Shown: positions 10,188 to 19,998 of the stretch, piece by piece
How positions within the stretch are numbered: the first letter of the stretch is position 1
Layout of the letters: every line of letters begins with the position of its first letter
Assembly: GCA_003427395.1 (NCBI GenBank)
Contig: BFEA01000147.1
Coordinates: forward strand, 1,171,953-1,207,120
Reading direction: 5' to 3'
Length of the DNA stretch: 35,168 bases
DNA from: Chara braunii
Lineage: Eukaryota; Streptophyta; Charophyceae; Charales; Characeae
Notes under the pieces: model-generated
The model's database searches: none
What the model saw: the letters and a program-made list of their open reading frames with translations, nothing else
What the model was told of the DNA's origin: nothing
Program-made: the position numbers and the translations under genes

Positions 10188-11399
10188 AAGTCCAGAAGAA
10201 CTTCCATATTATTATGAGCTCCAGGCCGTAATTATGCTGTACAGTGATAGTAATTAGCTCCTGCAGGGACCTGCACACTTTTTTTTTTTTTTTTTTGAAC
10301 ATCATCCTGGCATGCTGGTGGTGGTGATAAGAGCATCCACCACAATCAAGCCTGGGTTGATGGCTCCAGTCCATTGGTATTATTACCTCCTGCACACTGA
10401 TTAGCTGCTTCAGACTAGTTAGCTCTTCACAGAATCTTGAGACTAATTTTAGCTGATGGGGCCTTGCTGATGGTACAGTGCTGTTATATCATTGGTTGAC
10501 ACGTGGTAGTCCGGCGAGCTTCTTCGTTAGCCTTATTTGTTCGGTTGGAGTGTTGTCATGCCCTTACACAGGATCTGTCAGATCATGGAAACTTGTGTCA
10601 GGGAACAGAGAGTGATGTTTCAGAATCTTTTTTTTTTTTTGGGGGGGGGGGGGATTGAGTTTTTGCCAATGCCCCTCCTCAGGGGCCTTGTCCAACGGTG
10701 CTGAGGGGGCCTTGTCCCACCAGCACCGTTGAGCCAGCTCCTCATTGGGGGTTTCAACCATGAGTGACACCGCACGACATGTGAGATGCGAGATCTCCTT
10801 ACAATCACACGGTTGATTTATGTGAAATGTGTACGCCCAACGAAAAGGCCTCTTTTTGTTTCAGAGAAACTGTGGAAAAATAGCTCTTGAATACAACGCC
10901 CCCTACCCTTGCCCTTTCTTGTTGAGCTAGCTGACTCGGTTTTGCGTCTCAGCTACCTCAACGCTCTGAAGCTTGCGGCCGATGTGTGGAAACTAACTCA
11001 ACGCTCCAAAGCTTGCTGCCGGTGTGGAAAATTTTTACTTATTCGGTGCCGTCATTATTGTCTGCGCCAGAGCATTCTTGATATCTGTTATTTACGGTAT
11101 GAGGTAAATGGCCATTCCTCCTCGTTTCACACGCTCAGTGAAAAGAGAATCTGGCACTTCTGAATGCAGCTGTGATGATGTCCACGTTCATGTGGACTGG
11201 CGACCTCCCTGAGAGGACATCACTGGTTGTTGGGAGCAGTGGGCACGGTTAATGCGGACAGCACATGTCAGAGTCCACTTTCACTTCCTCATATGGCATT
11301 GGACGTCGTGAATACGGTCTCACAATCGATAAATAGCTTTGTATAATAAAATAGAATGAAAGGTGGGGAAATATATAAACACATAAAAAAACTGATTTC
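10188..11399. other. Intronic, no gene recognised
   Basis: The stretch contains a T run at 10279-10296, a T/G homopolymer run at 10628-10653, and a small inverted repeat (CAACGGTGCT at about 10693 and AGCACCGTTG at about 10722). At 10945-11030 a unit is partly duplicated (CTCAACGCTCTGAAGCTTGC / CTCAACGCTCCAAAGCTTGC). No coding region is supported. Confidence 0.5.
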
Positions 11400-12445
11400 T
11401 TTTTTTTTTTTTTTTAACATAAACAGGGCCTTATGGTCCTGGCTCCTTCTATTCTGGGGAGCGTCAGTCCGGTTCCTATTCCACCGGCAAGTCAAAATAA
11501 ACATTACATCAAGCACACTCACACACGCTTCCTTCCATCAGGCCGAAGGATCCCTGAACAGCATTGATTGCTGCACCGCGGTGGAGGATTGACTGTCAGT
11601 TTGCCCTATCCCACTCTTTCCTCTCAGACCTGGGGTCCAGATCTGCCAGATTGCACCATTGTCCCGAGAAAGAGCTCATCCGATAACCTTGCCGGCCTGT
11701 ATCTTCCCCATGCACCTCCCTGCCCCTTTGGAAGATTTATGATAAACCTTAAACCAAAAACCCTTCGTCTGTGTGTCTGACCTCCAATAGTCGAACTTAT
11801 ACATTGACAGGCATTGATTTTGCTTCCGGCCCCTGACGATAAAGTCTTCCTTTGTAACCCGCGTTTATGCTCCCGTATTTTCCCCTAGTCAAACTGGTCC
11901 TTCTCTCTCCCTTTTTTCCTCGTTGTTCATGCCCCCCGGGCCCTTGATGGGCCGCTTGCATTCTGTTGAGGCCTAGTCTGCAAATATGCCCTCAGACGTT
12001 GCCTGCTGGCGAAAGCCTCTTTCTGATACTGAATTGTGCCACTCCCTCCAGCATACTCGGTCCTCTCACAATTCTGCAATCTTGCCATTTATCAGCCAGT
12101 TCCTGTAGAATTTCTGCCTCTCCTTGTTACGTTGCTCTTCGTCTTCTGTCCAAGCTTGTTTGGTCTTCCGCCATCTGCAGAGAATCTCAGCTTGTATCAA
12201 AGTTCTGGTTTCTATCCACACCTTCTCCCATGGGTTGGACCGCCCCTCAATTGTCCTGCTGCATCTCTCCTTCCATATGACCCCTAGGGTCACTTTCCTG
12301 ATGAGTTCAAACCAGATCCTTTCTGCCTTTTGCGCCTGAACAGGGATGCTAGTCAAGAGGAGAAGTTGAATGGGCTGCTCGGGGAAGGGAGAAGTGAAGA
12401 GGGAGTCCCAGAGTGATGAAGCTCTGGCCCAGTATTCAGTAGCCT

Positions 12446-12657
12446 CTTTACAACGCACCAGGCAGTGAACTATATCTTCTACGGCGCCTTCAGTGCATAC
12501 TGTACATAACGCCGAGCTGTTGTGGTCTGCGGCTGTCTCTTATACACATCTAGATGTGTATAAGAGACAGCTTTACAACGCACCAGGCAGTGAACTATAT
12601 CTTCTACGGTGCCTTCAGTGCATACTGTACATAACGCCGAGCTGTTGTGGTCTGCGG
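12446..12657. repeat. 87-bp direct duplication flanking an adapter (assembly artefact)
   Basis: 12446-12532 and 12571-12657 are the same 87 bp with one difference (ACGGCGCC versus ACGGTGCC), separated exactly by the 38-bp adapter. This is what results when two overlapping reads are joined across an untrimmed junction adapter. The genome probably has one copy. Confidence 0.9.
12533..12570. other. Nextera/Tn5 mosaic-end junction adapter (contaminant)
   Basis: CTGTCTCTTATACACATCT is followed directly by its reverse complement AGATGTGTATAAGAGACAG, giving a 38-bp palindrome. This is the Tn5 mosaic end in the form used as the mate-pair circularisation junction. It is not genomic. Confidence 0.98.
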
Positions 12658-13510
12658 CTTTCCGCCTAGTGTGTAGCCATTGGTTAACCGGAAGGGCTGC
12701 GTACGCGATCAGCCACTGCAAACTTCTCATCTTGATTGGTCTGATGCGTTTGAATTTAGCCCAGTGGATTCGTGTGATTTTGTCTGCTTCCTGCCCGACG
12801 AGATTCTGCCATCTGTTTGTGATAACAGGGTCTGGATTTTTGGTCTTTAGAGGCAGTCTGTACCCAAGTTTGACTGCGTAATCCTGGATTGGAATTTTGG
12901 TCTTAATGTTCCAGGCCTTATTTGGCGTCCACGCCCATTCGGCTGGATCGAACTCCATGTACGGATTGTAGTGTCAGGTCTGTAGACTGATTTCGGCGAT
13001 GCTCCTAGGACCCTTACTTTCCGGAGTAGGAAGGACTCTAAGACTGACGACTCTACATCGCAATTCAGGATAGTTGGCGAACCTGTAATGGTGAGGGAGA
13101 TTGGAAAAGAGAGGAAAGTGGCCTTAGTGTGTGAGCCCTGCTGCCAATGGGAGAATTGAAAGGCTCTAGGGGGTGTTGTTTCTTGAATCATCAGTCCCCA
13201 CTCACCCGATCTCCACGACTCGTCTTTTGCCAGGATATATTTCCATTCCTGCGGAATGCAGCCAAGTATATACTGGAGATTGGTCCCTCGTCTGTGGCAA
13301 CCTTTCAATCGGGAGCTGACTTCTTGTTCCGTTACCCAGCCCTTTCTATCTTCCTTCCATAAGTGGTCGATTTTCCAGATACCATTCTTGATCCAGGACA
13401 ACCACCTCTGTTCTAGGAAGAGTGGGTTGTCCGCCTCGTTCTTTATCCATTCATTCCCGAAAAGCGGTTGCCTTAGTCCTTCATCCTTACACTACCGATT
13501 TCTTTCGATC

Positions 13511-14362
13511 TAAAAAAGGCATTTTCCACTGTCACACCTCAACTCAACGGTGTATGTGGGACAAGGTCCCAGGAGTTCTTAGCAGTGGAACTGTCAGATT
13601 TCAAGGGTAGAAACTTGAAAGTTAAAAACCTGCTCACGAGTTTGCACGTCAGAATGCACCTGTTAGAGTTAACGTCCGGGTACGGATCATGCATGTGCCC
13701 ATCTTCAAGTCCGACTACAGACTCTGAGATACAACTCAAAATTCAACAATGTAGCAGAGATTTAGTACTGAAGCATAACCAAATTGCCGCAGCATGAAAA
13801 ACACGATGATTAAGACCGTCTTCTCCACGCAACTCAGTCTGAATGATCGGGCGTCTGCCCACTCAATAAGTACTACCACTCTATGACCCAAAAGCAGCTC
13901 TCCTTGTCCCTCGGTCCAGCAGAACCGGTGCCTGGACTGGAGGAAAACGTTTCGCACTCAAGGACGCCTTGGTAGATGCTACTAGATGGACATAGTGCAA
14001 TAAGAAGTTGACCGTTAGCACAAAAGGTGACAAAATAGCTTGCGAATGCAGAAAAGGAAGAAAATTCAAACAATCATGAAAAAAACATTGTCCTGGAGAT
14101 GCTCACGAAGTCCAGCTACACTCTGACAGGCGTTGGAGCAAATAGGGAAAGCAAATCATGGAGGCAATGACCCAAAAAAATAGGAAAGGGGATAAGAAGT
14201 TATTAAACACCAGTACCTCGGCCGCCTCTCAAGTCTGAGGCTAGGGCTACCGGTAGCGCGATCATTGCCGAACCTCGAGGTACCGGTAGTACATGGAAAA
14301 AGAAAAACATAAAAAAACAAACAACATTCTGCAAAAAAAAGAGGAGGAAATCAGACATGCCC
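13511..14362. other. Intronic, no gene recognised
   Basis: Short overlapping open frames on both strands lack motifs. A small inverted pair GCTACCGGTAGCGC / GTACCGGTAGTAC lies at about 14248-14292. Nothing else is supported. Confidence 0.45.
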
Positions 14363-14599
14363 AACGAGAATGAATCTTCCATGACAACGCGAAAGATTCA
14401 TTCTCGTTCGAACAATGAGAGAGAGAGAGAGAGAGAGAGGGCGTCAGACAGTCTGATGCTGAGTTTGGTGCCCCAAACTCAGCACTGCATAGCCCCCCAC
14501 CACTCTCAAAATGTGCAAAATGAGAATGAACTTGCCGCTACAACACGGGTGGATGAGCCCACCACATTGTTGTCTTTTCACATTTCGAGAGTGGTGTGG

Positions 14600-14634
<35 letters not shown>
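14363..14634. repeat. Nested hairpin cluster bounded by complementary GA and CT tracts
   Basis: AACGAGAATGAATCTT (14363-14378) and its perfect complement (14393-14408) form a 16-bp stem with a 14-nt loop. TGCTGAGTTTGG (14457-14468) and CCAAACTCAGCA (14473-14484) form a 12-bp stem with a 4-nt loop. A (GA)n run at 14417-14439 can pair with the (CT)n run at 14603-14634, enclosing the second hairpin and a foldback element. Confidence 0.85.
14498..14599. mobile_element. MITE family 2, copy 1 (CACTCTC ends)
   Basis: The left end CCACCACTCTCAAAATGTG is mirrored by CACATTTCGAGAGTGGTGTGG at the right. The interior AAAATGAGAATGAACTTG ... TTGTTGTCTTTT parallels that of 15835-15936. It is 102 bp and non-coding. 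Confidence 0.7.
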
Positions 14635-14636
<2 letters not shown>

Positions 14637-14639
14637 TTG

Positions 14640-15834
14640 TTTGTTTCTCGTTTTACCCCTCCCCTTGCCGTGCACGTTTTTCTTTGTGCTCGTTACTTCT
14701 CATTCTTTTCTGTTTTCTTTCTGTTTTTTTGTTCCTCATTTTTTTGGGGATACTGGTAGTTCGGCGCTAGGTACCCCGCCTGATGAGCTGTGTCAGATTT
14801 TTTCAACTGGGCGAGGTACTGGTGGTTTAAGAACTGCAAAAACGGAAAGGAAGAGCTGCAGAAGAAACATGAACCGGTTCTGGCAGGCGCACATCTTTGC
14901 GCAGCTGCCAAGCTGTGAAGGAACATCATTGCAGAGCTGTGCCCAGGCGGATTTTTGGGCGAGATGCAGGGGTAATAACCCGACTGTGACATGAGGTGGA
15001 CTTTCAGGCCAGATGTTAGGGAGATTCCAGGCTAGTTATAGGCATACTGACCCCAATTTGATGTTAAGGGGATCTTCAGGCCATATATAGGCATAACGGC
15101 CCCATGTGGATGCTGAGAGGGGTAAGACGAAAGTGTTTGCTGTAATGGTGTTTTTTTTTTAAGGGGAAACTGTGGCTGTGACACACTTTTTGTTTGAAAT
15201 AGGCAAGAAAGGCAAAGTGGACCCAGTGTCATGGTGTGAATTTCGAAATGTGCAAGTTTAGCTGGGGTCTAAAACTGCACCAGGCATTACCCGCAGTGGC
15301 GCTTGGCAGATTTATTGTTGCCTGTTTTGCTCCATTTCAGGAACTGCTAAAGTTGCCTATTCTGAACGTTGGGTGTGACTCCAATCATCCAATGTACTTA
15401 CCCCTTTTTTTTAATCTGCTGTATCTGGTCATTGTCTGACCTGTTGGTGCAGAGTGCTGTTACATAGGAATCGATGCCCCCTTGCCCCCTTACCCCTTGC
15501 CTAAACATGGCTACTCATGGCTATGGTTTCATTCTATTCTGGGAAGAGGGTTCACCTTTCTCCTTTCTCCCTCCCCCCGGCCCCACCGCCCCCCCGCCCC
15601 CCCGCCCCCCCCCAAAAAAAAAGACAAGAATAACCTGTCAATGTCTGAAGCAAGAAAAGTAGCCCGGTCAGAATGCACCTGGGCGTCTGCACATCTAAGT
15701 GAAGATCATGCACTTGGGTATACCCAAAGTACAGGTACATTGTAAGGGGACTTCTTTTAGCATTTCCAAACCTGAGGGGGTTTTGCATGTACTTCTCCAT
15801 CACTGAAGTTTGGACCATCCCTGGGGGGCTGGCT
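14640..15834. other. Intronic, no gene; isolated TTAA-family end
   Basis: GAGGTACTGGTGGTTTAA at 14815-14830 is an end of the TTAA foldback family, but its partner end is not clear. Pyrimidine-rich tracts occur at 14690-14745 and a C/A-rich homopolymer block at 15578-15622. Open frames crossing these are low complexity. Confidence 0.5.
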
Positions 15835-15936
15835 CCACTACTCTCGGAACTTGCAAAACGAGAGTGAATCGTTCGCTAGAACATGGAAAGATACACCCCC
15901 ATGATTTTTGTCTTTTGTTCATGTTGAGAGTAGTGG
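15835..15936. mobile_element. MITE family 2, copy 2
   Basis: An 11-bp perfect terminal inverted repeat: CCACTACTCTC at 15835-15845 and GAGAGTAGTGG at 15926-15936. The right side continues ATCGAGGCCCTG, a continuation also seen after the family ends at about 33091 and 34276 (AGCGAGGCCCC). It is 102 bp and non-coding. Confidence 0.8.
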
Positions 15937-16504
15937 ATCGAGGCCCTGGGTTTGCTGAAGGAACATACTGATTCCTGTTCCGATCATCGTGACGGGTGCC
16001 TGCGGGGGCATCATTCCTCTGGAGTGGCTATGATTATCTACCTTTCAACATTTATTTATTTCTAAAAGACTAAAAGTTAATGTATGACTATTTTCTCCGT
16101 TGTCTGGACCGAGATGTGAACTGGCCCAGCAGGTTTCTTTTTTTTTTTTTTTTTTTTTTTAACCAAATCAGGGCCCAGTGCCCAAGGCTTATATTTCGAA
16201 TAAAATTTGAGGCCAGGGTCCTCAGTCTACTCAGGAAGGTTGGGAGCATTACCCAGTTTCACTTACACGGTGGGGCCACACCACAAAGGGTCCAGCCCCT
16301 GAAACCAACTGCAACAATAAACACAACTTTAGTAGACTCAGACCTGCACGGTTGTTTGAGGGTCCTACGTGAAGATCTTACAATCCGGCCCTAATGCAGG
16401 CCAGCGGAGCCCATGCTCCTTCGACAGGAAGACGCTCACTCCTTACCCCACATCCCTCTTTCTGCTGCCCTCCCACTGAGGAGAAAAATTGAGCGTCCAG
16501 GTAT

Positions 16505-17469
16505 TCATTCGCTGCTTAGCAGCCACTCATCGAGCACTAACAGGCCATCCTGAACTTTAGCCAACTTATCCGTCAGGCCCCAGGTTTCCAGAAACCACCG
16601 CATACTGCTGGTTCTTTGTCTTGCTGTGGAATTTTTCCGCCTCCAGTCACACTTGATACTCCGGCGGATGTGAAGTTTCACCGAATTCTTGATCGATTTG
16701 TCTTGACAAAAAACGCCCGTCAAACACATTTCTGTTCCTGACTTCCCAAATGACCAAAGAAAGGCACGTTCCGAGTGCCTGGGCCACATAGCCCCAGCCC
16801 TTATCTAGAAAGAGCCCTTCTGGGACGACACCGAACAGTATGCAGTGGTCGTCCCAGGGGAACACTGGGCCGCTGATACGGTCCCAGTGAGTGATCCACC
16901 AATTCCAGATTCGACGGGAGAGAGGGCATGATAGCCATAAACGCACTGTAGATTCATAAGGCCTTGATTGGCAGACCTTTTCCAACCAACCATACTGCCA
17001 AGGGAGTGGACATCATCGGTAGTAACCAGAGTAACGTCGTTGCCCTGATCAATGGGAGTTTCTGCAGCTGTGTCCAGCATCTTCTGATGGCAAGGATTAT
17101 GTATACCTCTTCTTCTGGCTTAACTTGAGCCCATCTGCTGATTGCTACTGAGGTAGGTGATTTGATTGGAAGCTGGAGCTCATAGCCTCCTGCTGAGATG
17201 TAGTCTGTTAGCCAAGCATCCTGTGGGAAGTACTTGGAGCCTCGCCAAGTCCACAGTTTGGGGTCCAGCTGCAGCATACGGATTGAAACCCCATTAGCCC
17301 ACAGTTTGTATGTCCACTCACCGTCCTCATTACAGGATTCTCGTACTCTGATCTGGGCCAGGTTCCCCAGCGGTCTGCTGGGGAGAGAGGAAGAGTTATC
17401 CTTATCCGGCATTAAATACTCCGTCTCCGGGAGTCTGATCCAACGCTGAAATGATCTGGTTCCATCCAC
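16505..17469 (-). pseudogene. LINE-A ORF2 C-terminal region (degenerate zf-RVT)
   Basis: Frames on the minus strand overlap with shifts. 17469-16954 gives GEWTYKLWANGVSIRML and LWTWRGSKYFPQDAWL, comparable in position to GEWGLMIQETTPPRAFQF of LINE-B. 16985-16647 gives YESTVRLWLSCPLSRRIWNWW, the zf-RVT C-terminal pattern with some Cys/His positions replaced. 16789-16505 is the tail. At least two frameshifts separate these pieces. Confidence 0.65.
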
Positions 17470-17479
17470 ATTTATCGAA

Positions 17480-17940
17480 AGTAATTTCCAGTTTTGCTCA
17501 GTCTGGTCACATGTCTCAATAGTCTTTTATGAAAGTTTTTTCGGAGTTTTTAATTGTTTGTAAGTTTGTCGGATTTATCCGTGCCGAATTTTGGGTAACG
17601 CGGGAAGCTAGGTCTGCTCTGGTGCACCTAGCATCGGGAAACGGTTTTTTTTGTAAGTACTAGGGATCGGACTAGTACTAGACTGGAACCGAGTTATAGC
17701 GGTAAAGTAGTATTTATTTCGCGAGCAGACGCCTTGCAACTCAGACGGAGTAGCATAGGAAGAAGGTCTGGGGCATGAGTTCTCTTTCCATGCTTTGTTT
17801 ACGATGCAGTTGTGCTGCGATACTAAATCTCCACTGCATTGTTTATCATTGAGTAAATCTCTCTTCTGAAAGTTGTGAGATAAACCATGTCCCCAGGGGG
17901 GGGACTCCTGCTGCACTCAGCAGGTGAGCCCAATCCGGAG
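17480..17940. other. Decayed LINE-A or unrelated insert
   Basis: Stop-rich in all frames. A minus-strand open frame of 102 codons (17916-17608) has no recognisable motif. The block lies between two LINE-A coding pieces and could be decayed LINE sequence or a small insertion. Confidence 0.35.
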
Positions 17941-18569
17941 GTATGGCGGATCTGAGTAGGGCTGCTCTTTCTTACACCTGCCCTAGTCTTCCCAATTTTT
18001 GGTTGAGATCCATTGGCCAGTCAGTTCGCGCCACAGGTCAGCGACCTGCAGGACCCCTCTCTCACTCCACTGTTTTCCAAAGGAGTTCAAGCCACTTCCT
18101 GCCGAAAAGGACCTGCCGTCCGACCCCCATATGAAGGGGTTGTCGAACAAGGGGGGAATCCCCTGACGAGGTCAAGGTCTAGCCTTCCGGTCGGCCCCAG
18201 TTTGACGTTAAGATTGTCCCAATAGTCTGACCCTTCCGAGAGGGTGGTCTCTGGGGAGTCCCCTGGTCTGCGGGAAGTGAGGATGTCTTGGAAATACGCG
18301 GCAGCATATTGGCACATAGCTACTGATGTAGACGCCGTTCTCGCTCCCGGGATAAAAGGGTGATTCAACAGTCTCAGTGATTGAGCTGCCCACTTGGGCA
18401 GCAACCTTTGAAATGCCTCTTTAGTCATCCTGTCATACATTGAAATCCCTTTCACGGTTAACCTCTCGGCCCATTCCTCAGATTTTATCTGTTGCAGTTC
18501 ATCCCATTTTGCCAGCAGTTTCACTCTTTCTATGGCCCAAACTGAGGCCGAGATCGGGTGCAGCTGCAT
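17940..18569 (-). pseudogene. LINE-A ORF2 linker fused to post-RT region, RT domain missing
   Basis: From 18569 down, the frame reads SMYDRMTKEAFQRLLPKWAA and AAAYFQDILTSRRP, typical of the segment between endonuclease and RT in plant LINEs. Within about 60 residues, in a shifted frame at about 18165-17990, it reads IPPLFDNPFIWGSDGR and VLQVADLWRELTGQWIS. That matches the post-RT segment of LINE-B (PLFGNEWIKN; IWKIDHLWKEDRKGW). The RT, normally about 300 residues with an FADD/YADD box, is absent between them, so roughly 1 kb has been deleted. Confidence 0.6.
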
Positions 18570-18831
18570 TCACTCCTCTACCCACTGTAGATCTTTCAGA
18601 ATTTCAGCTTCCTCGTTGTTTCGATTTGCGGCCATGATTCATGAGAAAACGCTGAGGTGGTTGGCTACAATGGCAGTGCCGACATCCCACCAGCCCCCAA
18701 CGGAGTTTCAAGTGTGGTTGAGCCTTTGGCGAGGTGCTAAAGAACTTCTCTACCCAGGCCATTAGGCCTGGGTCCTTGAGGTTCTGGACATTGAGGCGGA
18801 AGAAGCCATTCCCTCGTCCTGCGAGATCCGC

Positions 18832-19181
18832 TCATTGGAAGGTCAACTTAATGGGATAATGATCCGACATGGGGTGACGCTTCACTTCGACATTTGTCAC
18901 AGCTTCCCACCAGGCTGCGCTGAGGAGCCCGTAGTCTAACCTTCTTAAACAGTTCGCCGTATTTCCTTCTGACGCCAGTGAACCCCATATAAAACCTGGA
19001 TCTGAAGGCATCACATAATTCTAATTCCGGCATGTAGTCTGAAAGGGAGTGCAGATCTGGAGAGCCTACTGAATTGCCCACTATGTCATCCACAGATGTG
19101 TTCCAATCGCCTACCACCAGGAGGTTGTCTATGTCCGGGGTAAACGGAATCAGATCTTGAAAAAACATATTCCGTTTCGAC
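18832..19181 (-). pseudogene. LINE-A ORF2 endonuclease, C-terminal half
   Basis: The frame shows NLLVVGDWNTSVDD, the GDWN motif of AP-endonuclease-like LINE nucleases, then in a second frame RRLDYGLLSAAWW and MSDHYPIKL, the RLDR-like and SDH motifs. The GDWN Asp and SDH His are catalytic residues in this family. A frameshift separates them. Upstream it starts with N-R-S-K-R-N at the insertion boundary and continues from the N-terminal half at 24760-25109. Confidence 0.85.
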
Positions 19182-19188
19182 CTATTCA
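19182..19188. repeat. Target site duplication CTATTCA (left copy)
   Basis: CTATTCA lies between the LINE-A endonuclease sequence and the left terminal repeat of the Penelope-like element; the right copy is 24754-24760. Collapsing the two restores the LINE-A frame across the site. Confidence 0.8.
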
Positions 19189-19706
19189 GGCAAAAAGATG
19201 GCCCTGAGTGCCTTGTGACAGGCCGAGATGCATGTACTGGTTCTGAAATACAAAAAGGCGGCAGCCAAGTGGTGAACTGGGACAAAATGCTCAGTATGAT
19301 CTTCGAGTTATAGCGTACGCAGAAAAATCTTTGTTTGAGAAACCGGTAGGACACGGAGACGATAACAGACAAAATGACGACTTCAGCAAGGAGCTACAGC
19401 CGAAACGGTACTGCAAGTATCACGTGGTCGGGAAACGTGTTTTTGCGATTCTTTTTAATTGATTTTTAACTGGTTTAATTTATTTTTATATTTTTATTTT
19501 TTTCTTTTCTAGATTATTCTCCGCTCAACTCTGAGGGAGAGCGAAGGCCATGATAAGTATTTAACCGCGGACCATCAGAATCCGCTGCAGCTTGAGCAGA
19601 TGGAGGAGAAGGGTTGTACGGGCGAAGTGTTGTTGCGCCCGATCTTATGATGTAGATGATCTGTGCAATGTAAACTCCAGCTACATTATTATTTTGAGTT
19701 ATTCTC
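19189..19706 (+). repeat. Left terminal direct repeat (pseudo-LTR)
   Basis: 518 bp nearly identical to 24238-24754, beginning GGCAAAAAGATGGCCCTGAG and ending TTTTGAGTTATTCTC. Differences are mostly single transitions, indicating a recent insertion. It contains a polypyrimidine stretch and TTTTCTAG near 19500-19511 that could be a 3' splice site of a leader intron. Confidence 0.92.
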
Positions 19707-19998
19707 GTGTTGAAGAGGGCGAACGACTCTGCGGTTGCGCTTAGGCACGCTCGTCCCGGTGCCTTCGAGAGAATTGTGTTCGATGAGAACACGGAATCTC
19801 GTCGTGCAGTATTGGTATTGTTCATTATCGATGTGAGTGGTTTCTTCGCTTATGACGCAGTGCGCGGGAGCTAGATTGCTACCCTGGTGGATTGATTCAT
19901 CATCAGAAGACCGCTAGGCGAAGTGGCTCATTGCTGAAGACATCTGAGTACGGGATCGTCTCCTTGCTGTAGTTTTTCGGAGCGAGTTAAGCGCGCAC

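Larger units (their letters stand above)
12066..13450 (-). pseudogene. LINE-B ORF2 C-terminal part (post-RT region and zf-RVT)
   Basis: Reading down from 13450, the frame gives LSWIKNGIWKIDHLWKED and GWVTEQEVSSRL, the region that follows RT in plant LINEs. After a frame change near 12900 it gives IRPIKMRSLQWLIAYAALPV and a zf-RVT-type pattern with CTVC, VEDIVHC and LVRC, then a tryptophan-rich tail (EYWARASSLWDSLF; IWFELIRKVTLGVIWKERC). The 12479-12958 open frame ends in the artefactual peptide SYTHLDVYKRQ from adapter sequence. Removing the adapter and one flanking copy restores continuity into the 12066-12458 frame. Identification is by family pattern only. Confidence 0.75.
11400..13510 (-). 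mobile_element. LINE-B: 5'-truncated non-LTR retrotransposon, antisense to DMC1
   Basis: On the minus strand the element runs from a truncated ORF2 (first recognisable residues about 13490, QPLFGNEWIKN) through a zf-RVT-like region, to a 3' untranslated part ending GGCCCTGTTTATGTT and a 16-A tail (T run 11400-11415). The last 50 bases before the tail (11441-11493) recur at 31331-31383 with three differences, also next to an A tail, confirming that this is a retroposon 3' end. Endonuclease and RT are missing. It contains an assembly artefact at 12533-12570. Confidence 0.8.
16138..19188 (-). mobile_element. LINE-A, 3' half (split by the Penelope-like element)
   Basis: Minus-strand continuation of the LINE interrupted at 19188/24754. 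It carries the C-terminal half of the endonuclease, a linker, post-RT and zf-RVT-like regions, a 3' untranslated part ending GGGCCCTGATTTGGTT, and a tail of 23 A (T run 16138-16160). The last bases before the tail resemble those of LINE-B (GGCCCTGTTTATGTT). No RT core motifs are present in any frame I examined. Confidence 0.8.

Noticed and set aside
12479-12958. Protein ending in SYTHLDVYKRQ
   Set aside because: This peptide is a translation of the Nextera junction adapter and not biological.
14755-14830. Complete TTAA-family element between ACTGGTAGTT (14753) and GTACTGGTGGTTTAA (14830)
   Set aside because: The two ends are in the same orientation rather than inverted, so they do not form one element.
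18848-19372. Minus-strand 174-codon frame taken as one protein
   Set aside because: Its N-terminal part is the non-coding strand of the Penelope terminal repeat; only the part after the CTATTCA boundary is LINE endonuclease. The same shadow appears at 24053-24421.
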